A stretch of DNA of 64,000 nt from Ammonifex degensii KC4 (GCF_000024605.1 NC_013385.1:801501-865500), one strand, 5' to 3'; numbered from the stretch's first letter, positions 17,481-25,897 are shown. Notes: generated by a model from the sequence alone, not told the origin. Made by a program: numbers and translations.

Positions 17481-19231
17481 GTTTGTAGCCTACCTATGAG
17501 GGCTTGAAACATGGAAGAGCCACCGCTTCCGGGACGTGCTGGGGAGTTTGTAGCCTACCTATGAGGGCTTGAAACCTATCCACGGCCAGACGAAAAAGAC
17601 CGTGGGAATTCGTTTGTAGCCTACCTATGAGGGCTTGAAACCCAGAACCAGAAACCCGGATAACAGCGCTGTCCTTAGTTTGTAGCCTACCTATGAGGGC
17701 TTGAAACCCCCCCAGGGGCAGGTCTTCGAAGTGAAGGTCGGCGAAGTTTGTAGCCTACCTATGAGGGCTTGAAACAGATATAACAGCTACTTTAGGCAGA
17801 AAACAAAGGAAGTTTGTAGCCTACCTATGAGGGCTTGAAACGCCGCAGCGCTACCGAGTTCCTTCTTAACAAGCTCCGTTTGTAGCCTACCTATGAGGGC
17901 TTGAAACCTTCCCAGCGCGCTGGTAAAGCTTCCCATATTGAACGTTTGTAGCCTACCTATGAGGGCTTGAAACAAACCTTGGGCAAGGCGAGGTTACTCG
18001 TCCCCCTCAGTTTGTAGCCTACCTATGAGGGCTTGAAACTGGCGGAAGGCGTGGCCCGCGCCCACTTCTGCCGCAGTTTGTAGCCTACCTATGAGGGCTT
18101 GAAACTGCAGGAGCTCTATCTCCCGTGGTGGCCCGCTGGCGGTTTGTAGCCTACCTATGAGGGCTTGAAACCAGGCGGCGCACTTCACTACCCAGTTAGC
18201 GTAGCAGGTTTGTAGCCTACCTATGAGGGCTTGAAACGCTTATTAGGATGGTGAGATAGGACGAGGAGGTGATGGTTTGTAGCCTACCTATGAGGGCTTG
18301 AAACCCTGGGAGAGGAGGCGGCGATCATAACGAGGGATCTGGTTTGTAGCCTACCTATGAGGGCTTGAAACGTTCTTCTAGGCCACCTACGCTTTCCATG
18401 TTGGCGTGTTTGTAGCCTACCTATGAGGGCTTGAAACGGCCAGACCTGGCAGCGGTTCATCTCCTCCGCCACCGCGTTTGTAGCCTACCTATGAGGGCTT
18501 GAAACCATACCCACCGCCTAACTGGTACACACTTGACCAGCGTTTGTAGCCTACCTATGAGGGCTTGAAACAACCACCCACACGCTCCCAGATCCCGCAT
18601 GTACGGCTGTTTGTAGCCTACCTATGAGGGCTTGAAACCTTCAAACTGGCGACAACGGGGGCGGGGATGTACCGTTTGTAGCCTACCTATGAGGGCTTGA
18701 AACCACCGGACGCCCCGCTCCCGAAAGTCCGGGCAGGTGGTTTGTAGCCTACCTATGAGGGCTTGAAACTACGCTAGCGGCACGCCTTAAGCACCTCCAG
18801 GTCTCGTTTGTAGCCTACCTATGAGGGCTTGAAACAGGATCTCGCGGACGAGCATGCTATCGGCCTCCTTGTTTGTAGCCTACCTATGAGGGCTTGAAAC
18901 CCTGCACGGGCGTCAACCCACAGAGTACTTCTCCTAGTTTGTAGCCTACCTATGAGGGCTTGAAACAGGTCGAGACCCCGGCGGAGACCGAACTGCGCCG
19001 TGCGTTTGTAGCCTACCTATGAGGGCTTGAAACCCGTAGACTTCTACGGCGTCATGTCCGCCCAAATTGGTTTGTAGCCTACCTATGAGGGCTTGAAACC
19101 TTTCCTTTTGTGCCGGGAAGTGCGGGGCTGTCAAGGTTTGTAGCCTACCTATGAGGGCTTGAAACAGGTAATTCTTGTTCAGCCAGTGATAAGGCGAATC
19201 CGTTTGTAGCCTACCTCTGAGGGCTTGAGAC
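17481..19231 (+). CRISPR. CRISPR array, 27 repeats of 30 bp, 26 spacers
   Basis: The 30-bp repeats start GTTTGTAGCC and end GAGGGCTTGAAAC, the GAAAC end common to type I/III arrays. I counted 27, at 17481, 17546, 17612, 17678, 17746 and so on to 19202, separated by 35-38-nt spacers. All look identical except the last (19202-19231), which has two changes (CTCTGA and GAGAC), marking the old end. Spacers are all distinct. Transcription is expected left to right from the leader. Processing needs a Cas6 encoded elsewhere. Confidence 0.98.
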
Positions 19232-19263
19232 CTGTTACAACCTTCTCGCGCTCCCCCACTTTT

Positions 19264-20277
19264 CTAAAGGTGGAGGTCACCGCCCGGCGTCCCCGGTTCC
19301 GGCGGGGGAAGGGAGATGTGGTGCAGGGCGGACGCCGCCGAGGAGAGCCGCAGCAGCGCTTCCCGCATTTCCGCCGCGGCGACCTCCCTCACCAGGAGGG
19401 AGCGGACTTCCTCCAGCGCCCGGTCCGCCCGCTCCGCCAGCTCTTCCAGGAGGGCGGAGACGTAGAGGGGGTCGTCGAGGGCGGCTTCCCTCTCCGCCGC
19501 CCCCGCGAAGAGCCGCGCCAGGGAGGGCGGGCCAACTGCTCCTACCTTCAGCAGGAAGGCCAGGTCCACGACGTCTTTCGGCTCGCCCCGGCTCACCACC
19601 GCGCAGAGTTTGTTGACCGCGATGTTGAACGGGGTGTCGAGCTTCACCGTCAGCCCGGACTCGACCTCGAGGGAGGCGAACTCCTCCGGGAGGGAGAGGG
19701 CGTCCCAGACGAAGTCGACCCTGACGCCCCCGGCGGAGTACCGGCAGTAGTGCTCCGACTCCACTTCCGCCGTCCCGCCCGTCAGCGCCCTGAAGAGGCG
19801 CGCGTTCTCCCGGAAGTCGGCTTCCCGCGCGGCGAACAGGCTCAGGTCTTCAGACCTCCTGTGTCCCAGGTAGAAGACTGCCAGGCAAGTACCTCCCGTG
19901 AGGTAGAACCGCTCCCTGACGCGCGGTTCCCGGAACAACTGGAGGAAGAGCTCCCTCTGTCTGGGAGAGGCCCAGCACTCCCCGTGCTCGCGCGGCGCGA
20001 ACCGCCTTTCCTTCTCCAACCATCCCACCGCCCTCTCCCAGGCGCGGAGCCTGAGCTCCGGCGTCTTCCAGAAGCGGAAGGTGCCCAGCGCGCGCCTTAT
20101 CTCTTCCAGGGGGAAGACGGCCAGGGCGTCCTTTAGCTTTCCCGCCTCGACGAAGCGGCGCAGCACCGGGTCGTAGCGGACGCAGTCGCCCCGCACCCTT
20201 TCCAGGTATTCCCTCAACTCCCGGTGCGTCGCGTCGCGGAGGTGCGGCCGGTCCCAGAAGAGCGACCGGAAAGACAC
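19264..20277 (-). CDS. AbiEii/AbiGii-like nucleotidyltransferase toxin, copy 2
   Basis: This is nearly the same protein as 3987-5000, with changes near the N-terminus (HRELREYLERVRGDCVRYD) and at the C-terminal end. It keeps the GGT motif and the same DLS in place of DLD. GTG at 20277 is preferred over GTG at 20286 for the same ribosome-site reason. Most changes are conservative, so it is probably still made. It lies just beyond the CRISPR array, transcribed toward it. Confidence 0.7.
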   Translation of the reverse strand: MSFRSLFWDRPHLRDATHRELREYLERVRGDCVRYDPVLRRFVEAGKLKDALAVFPLEEIRRALGTFRFWKTPELRLRAWERAVGWLEKERRFAPREHGECWASPRQRELFLQLFREPRVRERFYLTGGTCLAVFYLGHRRSEDLSLFAAREADFRENARLFRALTGGTAEVESEHYCRYSAGGVRVDFVWDALSLPEEFASLEVESGLTVKLDTPFNIAVNKLCAVVSRGEPKDVVDLAFLLKVGAVGPPSLARLFAGAAEREAALDDPLYVSALLEELAERADRALEEVRSLLVREVAAAEMREALLRLSSAASALHHISLPPPEPGTPGGDLHL

Positions 20278-20394
20278 TCTCGACACCTCTTTTCCGTTGT
20301 CGGTCTCGCTCTGCTATTTTACCACAAAAAACCAGCCGCCTCGGGAAGTGGTATACTGGGAACCGGGGAACACACATGCGGAGAGTGAAAAGTC

Positions 20395-21198
20395 TTGTTG
20401 CAGGAAGTCCTGCGCGACATCGACCGGCTCAAGGAGAGGCTTGACAGGGCCAGGCCGCTCACGCCCGCGGAGGCCCGGCGGCTCCGGGAGTACCTGCTCG
20501 TGGAGTGGACGCACCACTCCACGGCCCTGGAGGGCAACACCCTCGACCTGCGCGAGACGCGCGTAGTCCTGCTCGACGGGCTCGCCGTGGGCGGGAAGAC
20601 GCTGCGGGAACACCTGGAAGTCGTGGATCACCGGGACGCCATAGAGTGGCTGGAAAGCGCGGTCCGGGAAGGTCTGCCCCTGTCCGAGGGGCTGATCCGG
20701 GAGCTCAACAGGCTGGTCCTGAAGTCCACCCTGCCGGAGGAAGCGGGAAAGTACCGCAGGGGAGGAGCGCGGGTCGCGGGCAGCCGCCACGTGCCCCCGC
20801 CCGCGTGGGACGTGCCCTTCCTGGTGCGGGAGACGGTGCGCGAGTACGACGCCCGGAGGGGAAAGGAGCACCCGGTCGCGCTGGCGGCGTGGCTCCACTG
20901 GCGGCTGGTGTTTATACACCCCTTCACCGACGGCAACGGGCGCACGGCGCGGCTCCTGATGAACTTCTCCCTGATGTCCGGCGGCTACCCGCCGGCGGTA
21001 ATCAGGAAAGAAGACCGGGAGCGGTACCTGGACGCCCTGGAAGAGGCCTCCGTGAGGGGAAACCTGGAACCGTTCACCAGGCTTTTGGCGGAGAGGGTTA
21101 AGGAAGGGCTTTGCCTGCGCCTTGAGATAGTCGGCGGGGAGCCGCCGGAGCAGTCTCAAGGCCCTGCGGGCCAAAGGCCGGAAAGGCCGCTCCCTTAG
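20395..21198 (+). CDS. Fic family AMP-transferase, copy 2
   Basis: This second copy of the class II Fic protein (267 residues) has the inhibitory STALEGN and catalytic HPFTDGNGRTAR motifs unchanged. It differs from copy 1 at only a few residues in the N-terminal third (DIDRL, RARPLT, DAIEW). TTG at 20395 follows GGAGAG. Two intact self-inhibited Fic genes on one element suggest that the module is retained by selection or by ongoing gene conversion (inference). Confidence 0.88.
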   Translation: MLQEVLRDIDRLKERLDRARPLTPAEARRLREYLLVEWTHHSTALEGNTLDLRETRVVLLDGLAVGGKTLREHLEVVDHRDAIEWLESAVREGLPLSEGLIRELNRLVLKSTLPEEAGKYRRGGARVAGSRHVPPPAWDVPFLVRETVREYDARRGKEHPVALAAWLHWRLVFIHPFTDGNGRTARLLMNFSLMSGGYPPAVIRKEDRERYLDALEEASVRGNLEPFTRLLAERVKEGLCLRLEIVGGEPPEQSQGPAGQRPERPLP

Positions 21199-21224
21199 CT
21201 TCTCGACTTTTTGCCAAATCGCCG

Positions 21225-21485
21225 TTATTCCTTTCCGGTTTTTCGCGCGAAGCCGAGGCGCGTTATGACTTCCTCGGTGGTCAGGAGCTCCTTTGGAGAT
21301 TCGTGGTGTTCCGCCAGCCGCCGGAGGGCCAGGGCGGCGTGGTAGAAGTCCTCCGCCTCGTCCGCGGTCAGTCTCCCCGTTTTTCTCTCGACCAGGAGGC
21401 GGTACTCGGCTTCCAGGGCTTCGTATTCCCTCGCGAACTCCGGGTCTCTCATCAGCCTGGTCTTCAACTCCTTCCAGTCCACCAT
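21225..21485 (-). CDS. small hypothetical protein (possible antitoxin-like), copy 2
   Basis: The 86-residue protein is identical to that at 5948-6208, including the uncertain start (ATG next to AAAAGGAG). Upstream of the start codon the two loci stay the same for about 75 bases and then diverge. The function is unknown; see copy 1. Confidence 0.45.
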   Translation of the reverse strand: MVDWKELKTRLMRDPEFAREYEALEAEYRLLVERKTGRLTADEAEDFYHAALALRRLAEHHESPKELLTTEEVITRLGFARKTGKE

Positions 21486-21491
21486 CTCCTT

Positions 21492-21647
21492 TTGCGGGCG
21501 CTGGGGGCGGTGCCCGTGCCGCCGGGCTGCTCGAAGGAGCTCTGGGTCTGGCGGGACGGTGAGGGGTTCGTGAGGAGGGAGGTGCTGGTGGGAGGTCGGG
21601 CCGCCCCCGCCGCCCTCCTTGCCACTAACTCTTTTCGAGAACTCTGA
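21492..21647 (+). pseudogene. truncated unknown gene at the repeat edge, paralog 2
   Basis: This is the partner of 6215-6592. It shares the identical segment and then the diverged but protein-conserved segment DGEGFVRREVLVGGRAAPAA, ending early (LLATNSFREL) at a TGA at 21645. A strong terminator follows directly. It lacks about 75 C-terminal residues compared with paralog 1, so it is a remnant. Confidence 0.45.
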
Positions 21648-21680
21648 AGGCTCCGGGCCAAAGACCCGGGGCTTTCTTTT
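21647..21680 (+). terminator. rho-independent terminator
   Basis: An AAGGCTCCGGG arm (21647-21657) pairs with CCCGGGGCTTT (21665-21675), followed by CTTTT. It directly follows the remnant gene ending at 21647 and precedes the parM operon. Confidence 0.75.
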
Positions 21681-21712
21681 CACCAGGATCAGGCAGGAGG
21701 AGGGAAGTTGGA

Positions 21713-21949
21713 CTGACCGAACTGGCGCGTGCTGTAAGCTCCCTGGCGAGGTGCGGCATCAAGGCCCGGTGCGTCGCCGGGAATCTCTACGAACTCTCCG
21801 CTCCCTCGGGTGAGGTGTTCTTCGTGGAGGCCGGAAATCTTCTCCGCGCCTTCAGAGAAGGCAAGGAGCCCGAGTATCCCTGGGAGTGGTTGAGCAGGCT
21901 TGAGGCGGTCAAAATTCAGGGCTTACGGGAGGGGGAGGTGCCGTCTTGA
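21713..21949 (+). CDS. small protein, tandem paralog A upstream of parM
   Basis: This frame has 78 codons and reads LARAVSSLARCGIKARCVAG then NLYELSAPSGEVFFVEAGNL and ends EGEVPS. It is clearly related to the next protein (same order of YEL-x-PxGE, LLRAF and WEWL), so it is coding. The only start is a CTG at 21713 behind AGGAGGGAA, or initiation is otherwise unusual; a nearby TTG at 21708 is out of frame. Its stop overlaps the start of paralog B. The function is unknown; it travels with the segregation genes. Confidence 0.5.
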   Translation: MTELARAVSSLARCGIKARCVAGNLYELSAPSGEVFFVEAGNLLRAFREGKEPEYPWEWLSRLEAVKIQGLREGEVPS

Positions 21950-22152
21950 CGCTGGGAGAAGTCTTCCGCTTCCTGGAAAAAAGGGGCTACGAACTCAGGC
22001 CCTGCGTCGGAAACAGCTGGTACGAACTCCTCTCCCCGGGAGGAGAAGCGATGCTGGTGAAGGAAGAAGACCTGGTGCGCGCTTTTCTGGCGGGAGAGCC
22101 CGGGCGCTTCTGGGAGTGGCTGAGGAAGGCGCAGCTGTGCAGGGAGCTTTAA
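21946..22152 (+). CDS. small protein, tandem paralog B upstream of parM
   Basis: The 68-residue protein is MTLGEVFRFLEKRGYELRPC followed by VGNSWYELLSPGGEAMLVKE and ends KAQLCREL. TTG at 21946 overlaps the paralog A stop and has GGGGGAGG upstream. It shares the NxxYEL-SPxGE and RAF-x-WEWL pattern with paralog A. It lies 18 bases before the parM-like start in the same operon. I recognise no family. Confidence 0.6.
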   Translation: MTLGEVFRFLEKRGYELRPCVGNSWYELLSPGGEAMLVKEEDLVRAFLAGEPGRFWEWLRKAQLCREL

Positions 22153-22170
22153 GAAGGAGGTGACCGGAGC

Positions 22171-23145
22171 TTGAAGGTAGCCATTGACGTCGGCTACGGC
22201 TTCGTCAAGGGCGTGGCCGGGTCCGGGGAGAGGGTGCGCTTCCCCTCGGTGGTGGCGCCGGCGCAGGAGCTCGTCCTCTCCGACCTGGCGGGCCGGGAAG
22301 TCGGCCACCTGGTGGAGCTGAGGAGGCTCTCCGGGGCCGTCGAGCGCTACTTCGTCGGGGAGCTGGCGCTGAAGGAGGGCAGGGCGCAGGCGGTCACCCT
22401 GGACCGCGACAAGCACCTGCACCCCTACCACTCGGTGCTCCTGCTCGCGGCGGCGCGCCTCCTGGGGGCCGGGAGCAGTGCCGAACTCTGCGTCGGCCTG
22501 CCGGTGGCCTACTACCGCCCGAGGCGCGAGGAGCTGAAGAGGCACCTGATGGGCCTCTCCGCCGAGGTCTCGGTGGACGGGAGCCCCGCCGCGAGGGTGT
22601 CCTTCTCCAGGGTGCTGGTCTACCCCCAGGGGGCGGGGGCGCTGCTCACGGCCGCGGACCTCCCCGAGTCCGGGCTCACGGTCACGGTGGACGTCGGCTT
22701 CAAGACCACCGACTTCGTCACCTGCGAGGTGCAGGACGGGAAGGCCCTCCCGGTGTCGAGCCTCTGCGGCAGCCTGGAGGTCGGCGTCCACACGGCCCTC
22801 TACCTCGTCCAGGCCGCCTACCAGGCGAGGACCGGGGCCCCGCTGGACTTCACGCGGGCGGAAAGGCTCCTGAGGGAAGGCAGGACGTTCTTCCGGGGAG
22901 AGGAGCTGGACTTCTCCAGGGAGGCGGAGATGGCCCGCCTGGCGGCCGCCAGGAGCATAGCCGACGGGGTGCTGGCGGTCCTCGGCTCCCGCGCCGACGA
23001 GGTGGCGGTCTACTACCTGGCGGGCGGCGGCGCGGAAGCCCTGCCGCAGCTCCGGCAGATGCTCCCCGGCAGGGTGCGGGTCCTGCCGGACCCCACCTTC
23101 GCCAACGCGCTGGGCTTCTTAAAGGTGCTTTCCGGGAGCGCCTAG
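22171..23145 (+). CDS. ParM/Alp-like actin-type segregation ATPase
   Basis: The 324-residue actin-fold protein has phosphate 1 AIDVGYGFVK (residues 4-13), a phosphate 2-like VTVDVGFKTTDF and an adenosine motif YYLAGGGAEAL. That pattern fits ParM/StbA and Alp7-type plasmid actins. These polymers push element copies apart. TTG at 22171 follows AAGGAGGTGACC. The next gene is a small ParR candidate, with TTACCGGTAA repeats between them, giving a full type II partition set. It implies that the ICE has an extrachromosomal replicating stage (inference). Confidence 0.82.
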   Translation: MKVAIDVGYGFVKGVAGSGERVRFPSVVAPAQELVLSDLAGREVGHLVELRRLSGAVERYFVGELALKEGRAQAVTLDRDKHLHPYHSVLLLAAARLLGAGSSAELCVGLPVAYYRPRREELKRHLMGLSAEVSVDGSPAARVSFSRVLVYPQGAGALLTAADLPESGLTVTVDVGFKTTDFVTCEVQDGKALPVSSLCGSLEVGVHTALYLVQAAYQARTGAPLDFTRAERLLREGRTFFRGEELDFSREAEMARLAAARSIADGVLAVLGSRADEVAVYYLAGGGAEALPQLRQMLPGRVRVLPDPTFANALGFLKVLSGSA

Positions 23146-23230
23146 GCGGGAAACGACAGCCCGGTCAACGGAGCGTCGAGGACCACCGTCCCGCGGGACG
23201 CGGCTCTCCCCCGGGAAGACCGGGAGGCCC

Positions 23231-23398
23231 TTACCGGTACGGTTCGAAGCAGGCGCGCCAACGGTTTGGGCCTTTCTAAGGGCAGGCTTTACCGGTAAGA
23301 TGGGAGGGGAAAGGAGGACTCCCGCTCGTCTTACCGGTAAGGAGGGTCTGAAGTGAAGCGCGAAGGCTTGAGGCGTGTGGAAGTCTGGCTACCGGTAA
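23231..23398. repeat. TTACCGGTAA iterons, putative parC centromere/ParR operator
   Basis: Four copies of the palindromic core ACCGGTA occur at 23231 (TTACCGGTAC), 23289 (TTACCGGTAA), 23331 (TTACCGGTAA) and 23389 (CTACCGGTAA, inside the next gene). Spacings are 58, 42 and 58 bases. They sit between the ParM-like and ParR-like genes, the usual place of a type II centromere that also serves as operator. The rest of 23146-23352 has no gene. Confidence 0.65.
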
Positions 23399-23601
23399 AC
23401 CACCACGTCTTCAGGCTCCCACCCGGGGCGAGGGCCGCCTACATCCGCGCGTGCATAAACTTCGCAGAGGCGCTGGAGGAGATAAGGGAAAGGCTCGACC
23501 GGATCGAAGCGAAGCTCGAGTCCGGAGTCCTGCCGGACTCGGACCCTTCTCCCAGAAAGAACCGGGTGGAGATCGACCCGGCGGCCTTCTTCGACATCTG
23601 A
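23353..23601 (+). CDS. putative ParR-type centromere-binding protein
   Basis: This 82-residue protein has an N-terminal strand (RRVEVWLPVNHHVFRLPP), then a helix-rich part (AYIRACINFAEALEEIRERL) ending in an acidic tail (VEIDPAAFFDI). That resembles small ribbon-helix-helix adaptors whose C-terminus binds the ParM filament. GTG at 23353 follows GGAGGG. It lies downstream of the ParM-like gene and is preceded by palindromic iterons. The ParR role is inferred mainly from position and size. Confidence 0.55.
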   Translation: MKREGLRRVEVWLPVNHHVFRLPPGARAAYIRACINFAEALEEIRERLDRIEAKLESGVLPDSDPSPRKNRVEIDPAAFFDI

Positions 23602-23602
23602 T

Positions 23603-23640
23603 CCCCGGCTCCTGAGAAAAGCCGGGGCTTCTTTTTTTTT
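23603..23640 (+). terminator. rho-independent terminator of the par operon
   Basis: CCCCGGCT (23603-23610) pairs with AGCCGGGG (23620-23627), followed by a run of nine or more T at 23632-23640. It ends the parM/parR-like operon. Confidence 0.9.
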
Positions 23641-23675
23641 CGGAACGCTCTCTGAGACGAAAGAGGTGGTTCTCT

Positions 23676-24194
23676 TTGAAGCCCGAGCTCCCGCCGGAGT
23701 TTCCCGAGGAGTGGTTCGGCGAGGATCCGCTCGCGCAGAAGAAGAGGCTGGTCGACCGCTTCTTCGAGGAGACGCGGGCGGCCTTCAGGGACGGCGTGCT
23801 GGGCGTCTACATCCCGGAGCCCGTGCCCGGCCGCAGGGCCGTCTCCCGGCTCGGAGTGGAGCTCAAGCTCTGCTGGAAGCACGCCGTGGCCCACGCCGTC
23901 GAGTCCCTGAAGGTCACGGGGCGCGTCCCCCTGCCCATCGTCCCGGCCAGCGTGCTGATAGTCGCCTGCGTGCCGGAGGGAAAGTGGGATGTGGACAACG
24001 TGGCCTACAGGCTCATCGTCAACGGCCTGGTGGCCGCCGGCGTCCTGCCGGACGACTCCACGCAGTACCTGGACTCCGTGACGGTGAGGCGCGGCCGCCC
24101 GGAACCCCGCCCCCACACCGAGGTCTACGTCACTTCGCCCCCGCTCTGGCTCGCCACCATCCCTGCCGTTTTCGCAGATGTCTGGAAATCTTAG
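23676..24194 (+). CDS. RusA-like Holliday junction resolvase
   Basis: The 172-residue protein has the RusA pattern: WDVDNVAYRLIVNGLVAAGV followed by LPDDSTQYLDS. The acidic residues of DVDN and DD correspond to the metal-binding site of this endonuclease family, which resolves recombination intermediates, mostly in phages and mobile elements. TTG at 23676 follows AAAGAGGTGG. It stands alone between the par operon terminator and a long non-coding region. The N-terminal 60 residues are longer than in typical RusA. Confidence 0.65.
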   Translation: MKPELPPEFPEEWFGEDPLAQKKRLVDRFFEETRAAFRDGVLGVYIPEPVPGRRAVSRLGVELKLCWKHAVAHAVESLKVTGRVPLPIVPASVLIVACVPEGKWDVDNVAYRLIVNGLVAAGVLPDDSTQYLDSVTVRRGRPEPRPHTEVYVTSPPLWLATIPAVFADVWKS

Positions 24195-24741
24195 GAACTA
24201 TATGACCCACGCAGCTTTTGACCATGTGGTTGGAACGGCACCACAGGGGATCGTGTGATCCAAAACCATGTGGTTTTTAAAAGCTCCCAGGCGCAGGCGC
24301 CGAACCCAGTCCCACCGCCACTCCCCGACACCTCCAGCTGCGCAAATTCAGGGTAGTGGTTGGAAGGCAGGGTGGCGTCAGCCACCCGCTTGTAGGGGGC
24401 GCTGATGGCATGTTTCGATCCCTGGAGGGAGGTTGTGAGGGAAGGTAGTGTTGCGGGGCAGGTGTGAGCGGCCGGGCTGGGAGGCGCGGTCTGGAGGGTG
24501 GTCGGCTCGCTGGAGGGAAGGCTCACCTGGAGAGAAGCGTGGTCTGGAGGGAATGCTCGGCTGGAGGGGAGGCGGCGGCCTGTCGGGAGACCGGCCTGCG
24601 GGCTGGCCGCTGGAAGGGATGCGCCGTGGTTCTGCGTGGGGGAGCAGGTGACAGGCCTTGTGAGGAAAGCGGCGGGTTGCCGGGAGAAACCCGCTGCTCC
24701 CTGTTCGGTTCTCGGCGGGGAGGTTTCCTGACCTTTTCAAA

Positions 24742-24767
24742 AACTTCGGACACATGTGTCCGAAGTT
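24742..24767. repeat. perfect 26-bp palindrome
   Basis: The half-site is AACTTCGGACACA and the other half is its exact reverse complement with no loop. It sits 213 bases before the replication-relaxation gene. It could be a dimeric protein-binding site or a hairpin-forming nick site. Confidence 0.9.
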
Positions 24768-24783
24768 CTCCCACCCCCTAGAG

Positions 24784-24799
24784 GTGCAAAATTTTGCAC
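24784..24799. repeat. perfect 16-bp palindrome
   Basis: GTGCAAAATTTTGCAC reads the same on both strands. It lies 16 bases after the 26-bp palindrome, so the two sites probably act together. Confidence 0.9.
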
Positions 24800-24979
24800 A
24801 GGCGTTTTTCCTGGGGCAGTCGGGCCGTGAGCCTTCCACACCATTCGGGCCGGTTTTCCGTCTTTCCGGACGCCGGGTTTTGGTTTTTGGAGTTTCAGGT
24901 TCGCGCGGGTAGTGTTCCTGCGTGTCTCGCGTCCTTCCGAACGGAAGACCTGTGGTTTTAACCGGGGAGGTGACCGGTT

Positions 24980-25897
24980 TTGAAGAAGCTGGTGCTCGGG
25001 AAAGGAAGGAAGAGGCTGGAGCTGACGGGGCGGGACGTGGAGTTTTTGAGGATGCTGGCGGGCGTGGGGGTGTTCTCGCTGGAGCACGCGCAGAAGTTTT
25101 ACGGGAGCCAGAAGTACTACCTGCGGAGGATTGAGAAGTTTGCCAGGTGGAAGCTGGTGAAGCGGCGGGACAGGTGCATCTGGCCTACCTCCTTCCTTGT
25201 GAAGCTTCTGGAAGGTGGGGGCCATATAGCGCTGGTTCCTGCGCGCAGGCGGCAGGCCCTTTTCAGCATTGCCGACCTCTGCCTCGCCCTGGGCACGGGC
25301 AGTGGGGTTGAGGTCCTTTACCGGAAGCACCTTGAAGGCGTGAGGAAGAAGTATCTGGCAGCGGTTTTGAGGAAGGACGGGCGGGAGTATGGCGTGTTCC
25401 TGCTGGAGGGGAGGAGCCGGTTCGCCGTCGGGAGGGTGTTCGACGGCCTGAAGGAGCTGGGCATCCCGCGCGCGGTGGTGCTCTGTTTGAGCAGGGAGGG
25501 GATGGAGGAGTTTTCGCGGCTGGCGGAGGTGTTCTGCCGCAGGCTGGGGCTGGAGGAGCTCTTGCTCCTGCCCGCCGACAGGGGACCGTCGGTGCTTGCG
25601 GGGGCGCTGTCTCCCGGCTTTGAGGGTCTGCTTGGGGAGGCTTTTCCCGGCATTGAGAGGGTGGCTCCCTGGGTTTACCGGTGGGAGGGGCGCGAGGTCG
25701 TGGTGCTGGCGGCGAACGACCTCGTGAGCAGGTGGCGCTTGCTGGAGGGCGGCTGGATGGGGAAGGTGCTCGTCTGTCTTTCCGGACAGCGGAGGTTCTT
25801 CTCGGCGCTCTTCCCGGGTGCGGAGCTCGCGTGCCTCAGGGACGACTTTTCCGGCTGGGCGGAGTTCCCTTCCGGGGTCGAGAGCGCGGGGAGCTGA
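24980..25897 (+). CDS. replication-relaxation family protein
   Basis: The 305-residue protein opens with a winged-helix pattern, LTGRDVEFLRMLAGVGVFSL then HAQKFYG...YLRRIEKFARWKLVKRR, typical of replication-relaxation proteins found on plasmids and conjugative elements. The C-terminal part (about 100-290) resembles the nuclease-like half of that family, but I see no sure catalytic set. TTG at 24980 has GGGGAGGTGACC upstream. Its location next to palindromes and iterons fits control or initiation of element replication (inference). Confidence 0.6.
   Translation: MKKLVLGKGRKRLELTGRDVEFLRMLAGVGVFSLEHAQKFYGSQKYYLRRIEKFARWKLVKRRDRCIWPTSFLVKLLEGGGHIALVPARRRQALFSIADLCLALGTGSGVEVLYRKHLEGVRKKYLAAVLRKDGREYGVFLLEGRSRFAVGRVFDGLKELGIPRAVVLCLSREGMEEFSRLAEVFCRRLGLEELLLLPADRGPSVLAGALSPGFEGLLGEAFPGIERVAPWVYRWEGREVVVLAANDLVSRWRLLEGGWMGKVLVCLSGQRRFFSALFPGAELACLRDDFSGWAEFPSGVESAGS

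Larger units (their letters stand above)
19281..21559. repeat. 2.28-kb direct repeat, copy 2 (AbiEii-Fic module)
   Basis: This is the second copy of 4004-6282, in the same orientation and without indels. It begins about 50 bases after the last CRISPR repeat. See copy 1 for the pattern of differences. Its right edge runs into another, shorter descendant of the same unknown gene (21492-21647). Confidence 0.92.
24195..24979. other. gene-free region with iterons and long palindromes (candidate origin)
   Basis: No convincing gene in either strand. Two copies of ACCATGTGGT lie at 24221-24230 and 24265-24274. Between about 24420 and 24575 the motif CTGGAGGG or CTGGAGAG recurs six times (near 24422, 24491, 24511, 24528, 24543, 24562). 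Then come a perfect 26-bp palindrome (24742-24767) and a perfect 16-bp palindrome GTGCAAAATTTTGCAC (24784-24799). The next gene encodes a replication-relaxation-type protein, so this is a candidate oriV/oriT or operator region (inference). Confidence 0.5.

Noticed and set aside
17787-19134. Minus-strand open frames repeating FQALIGRLQT
   Set aside because: They are translations of the CRISPR repeats and spacers, not proteins.
17511-19201. Spacers matching other parts of the window
   Set aside because: By eye I found no spacer-length match to any other position; a computed search would be needed to exclude partial matches.
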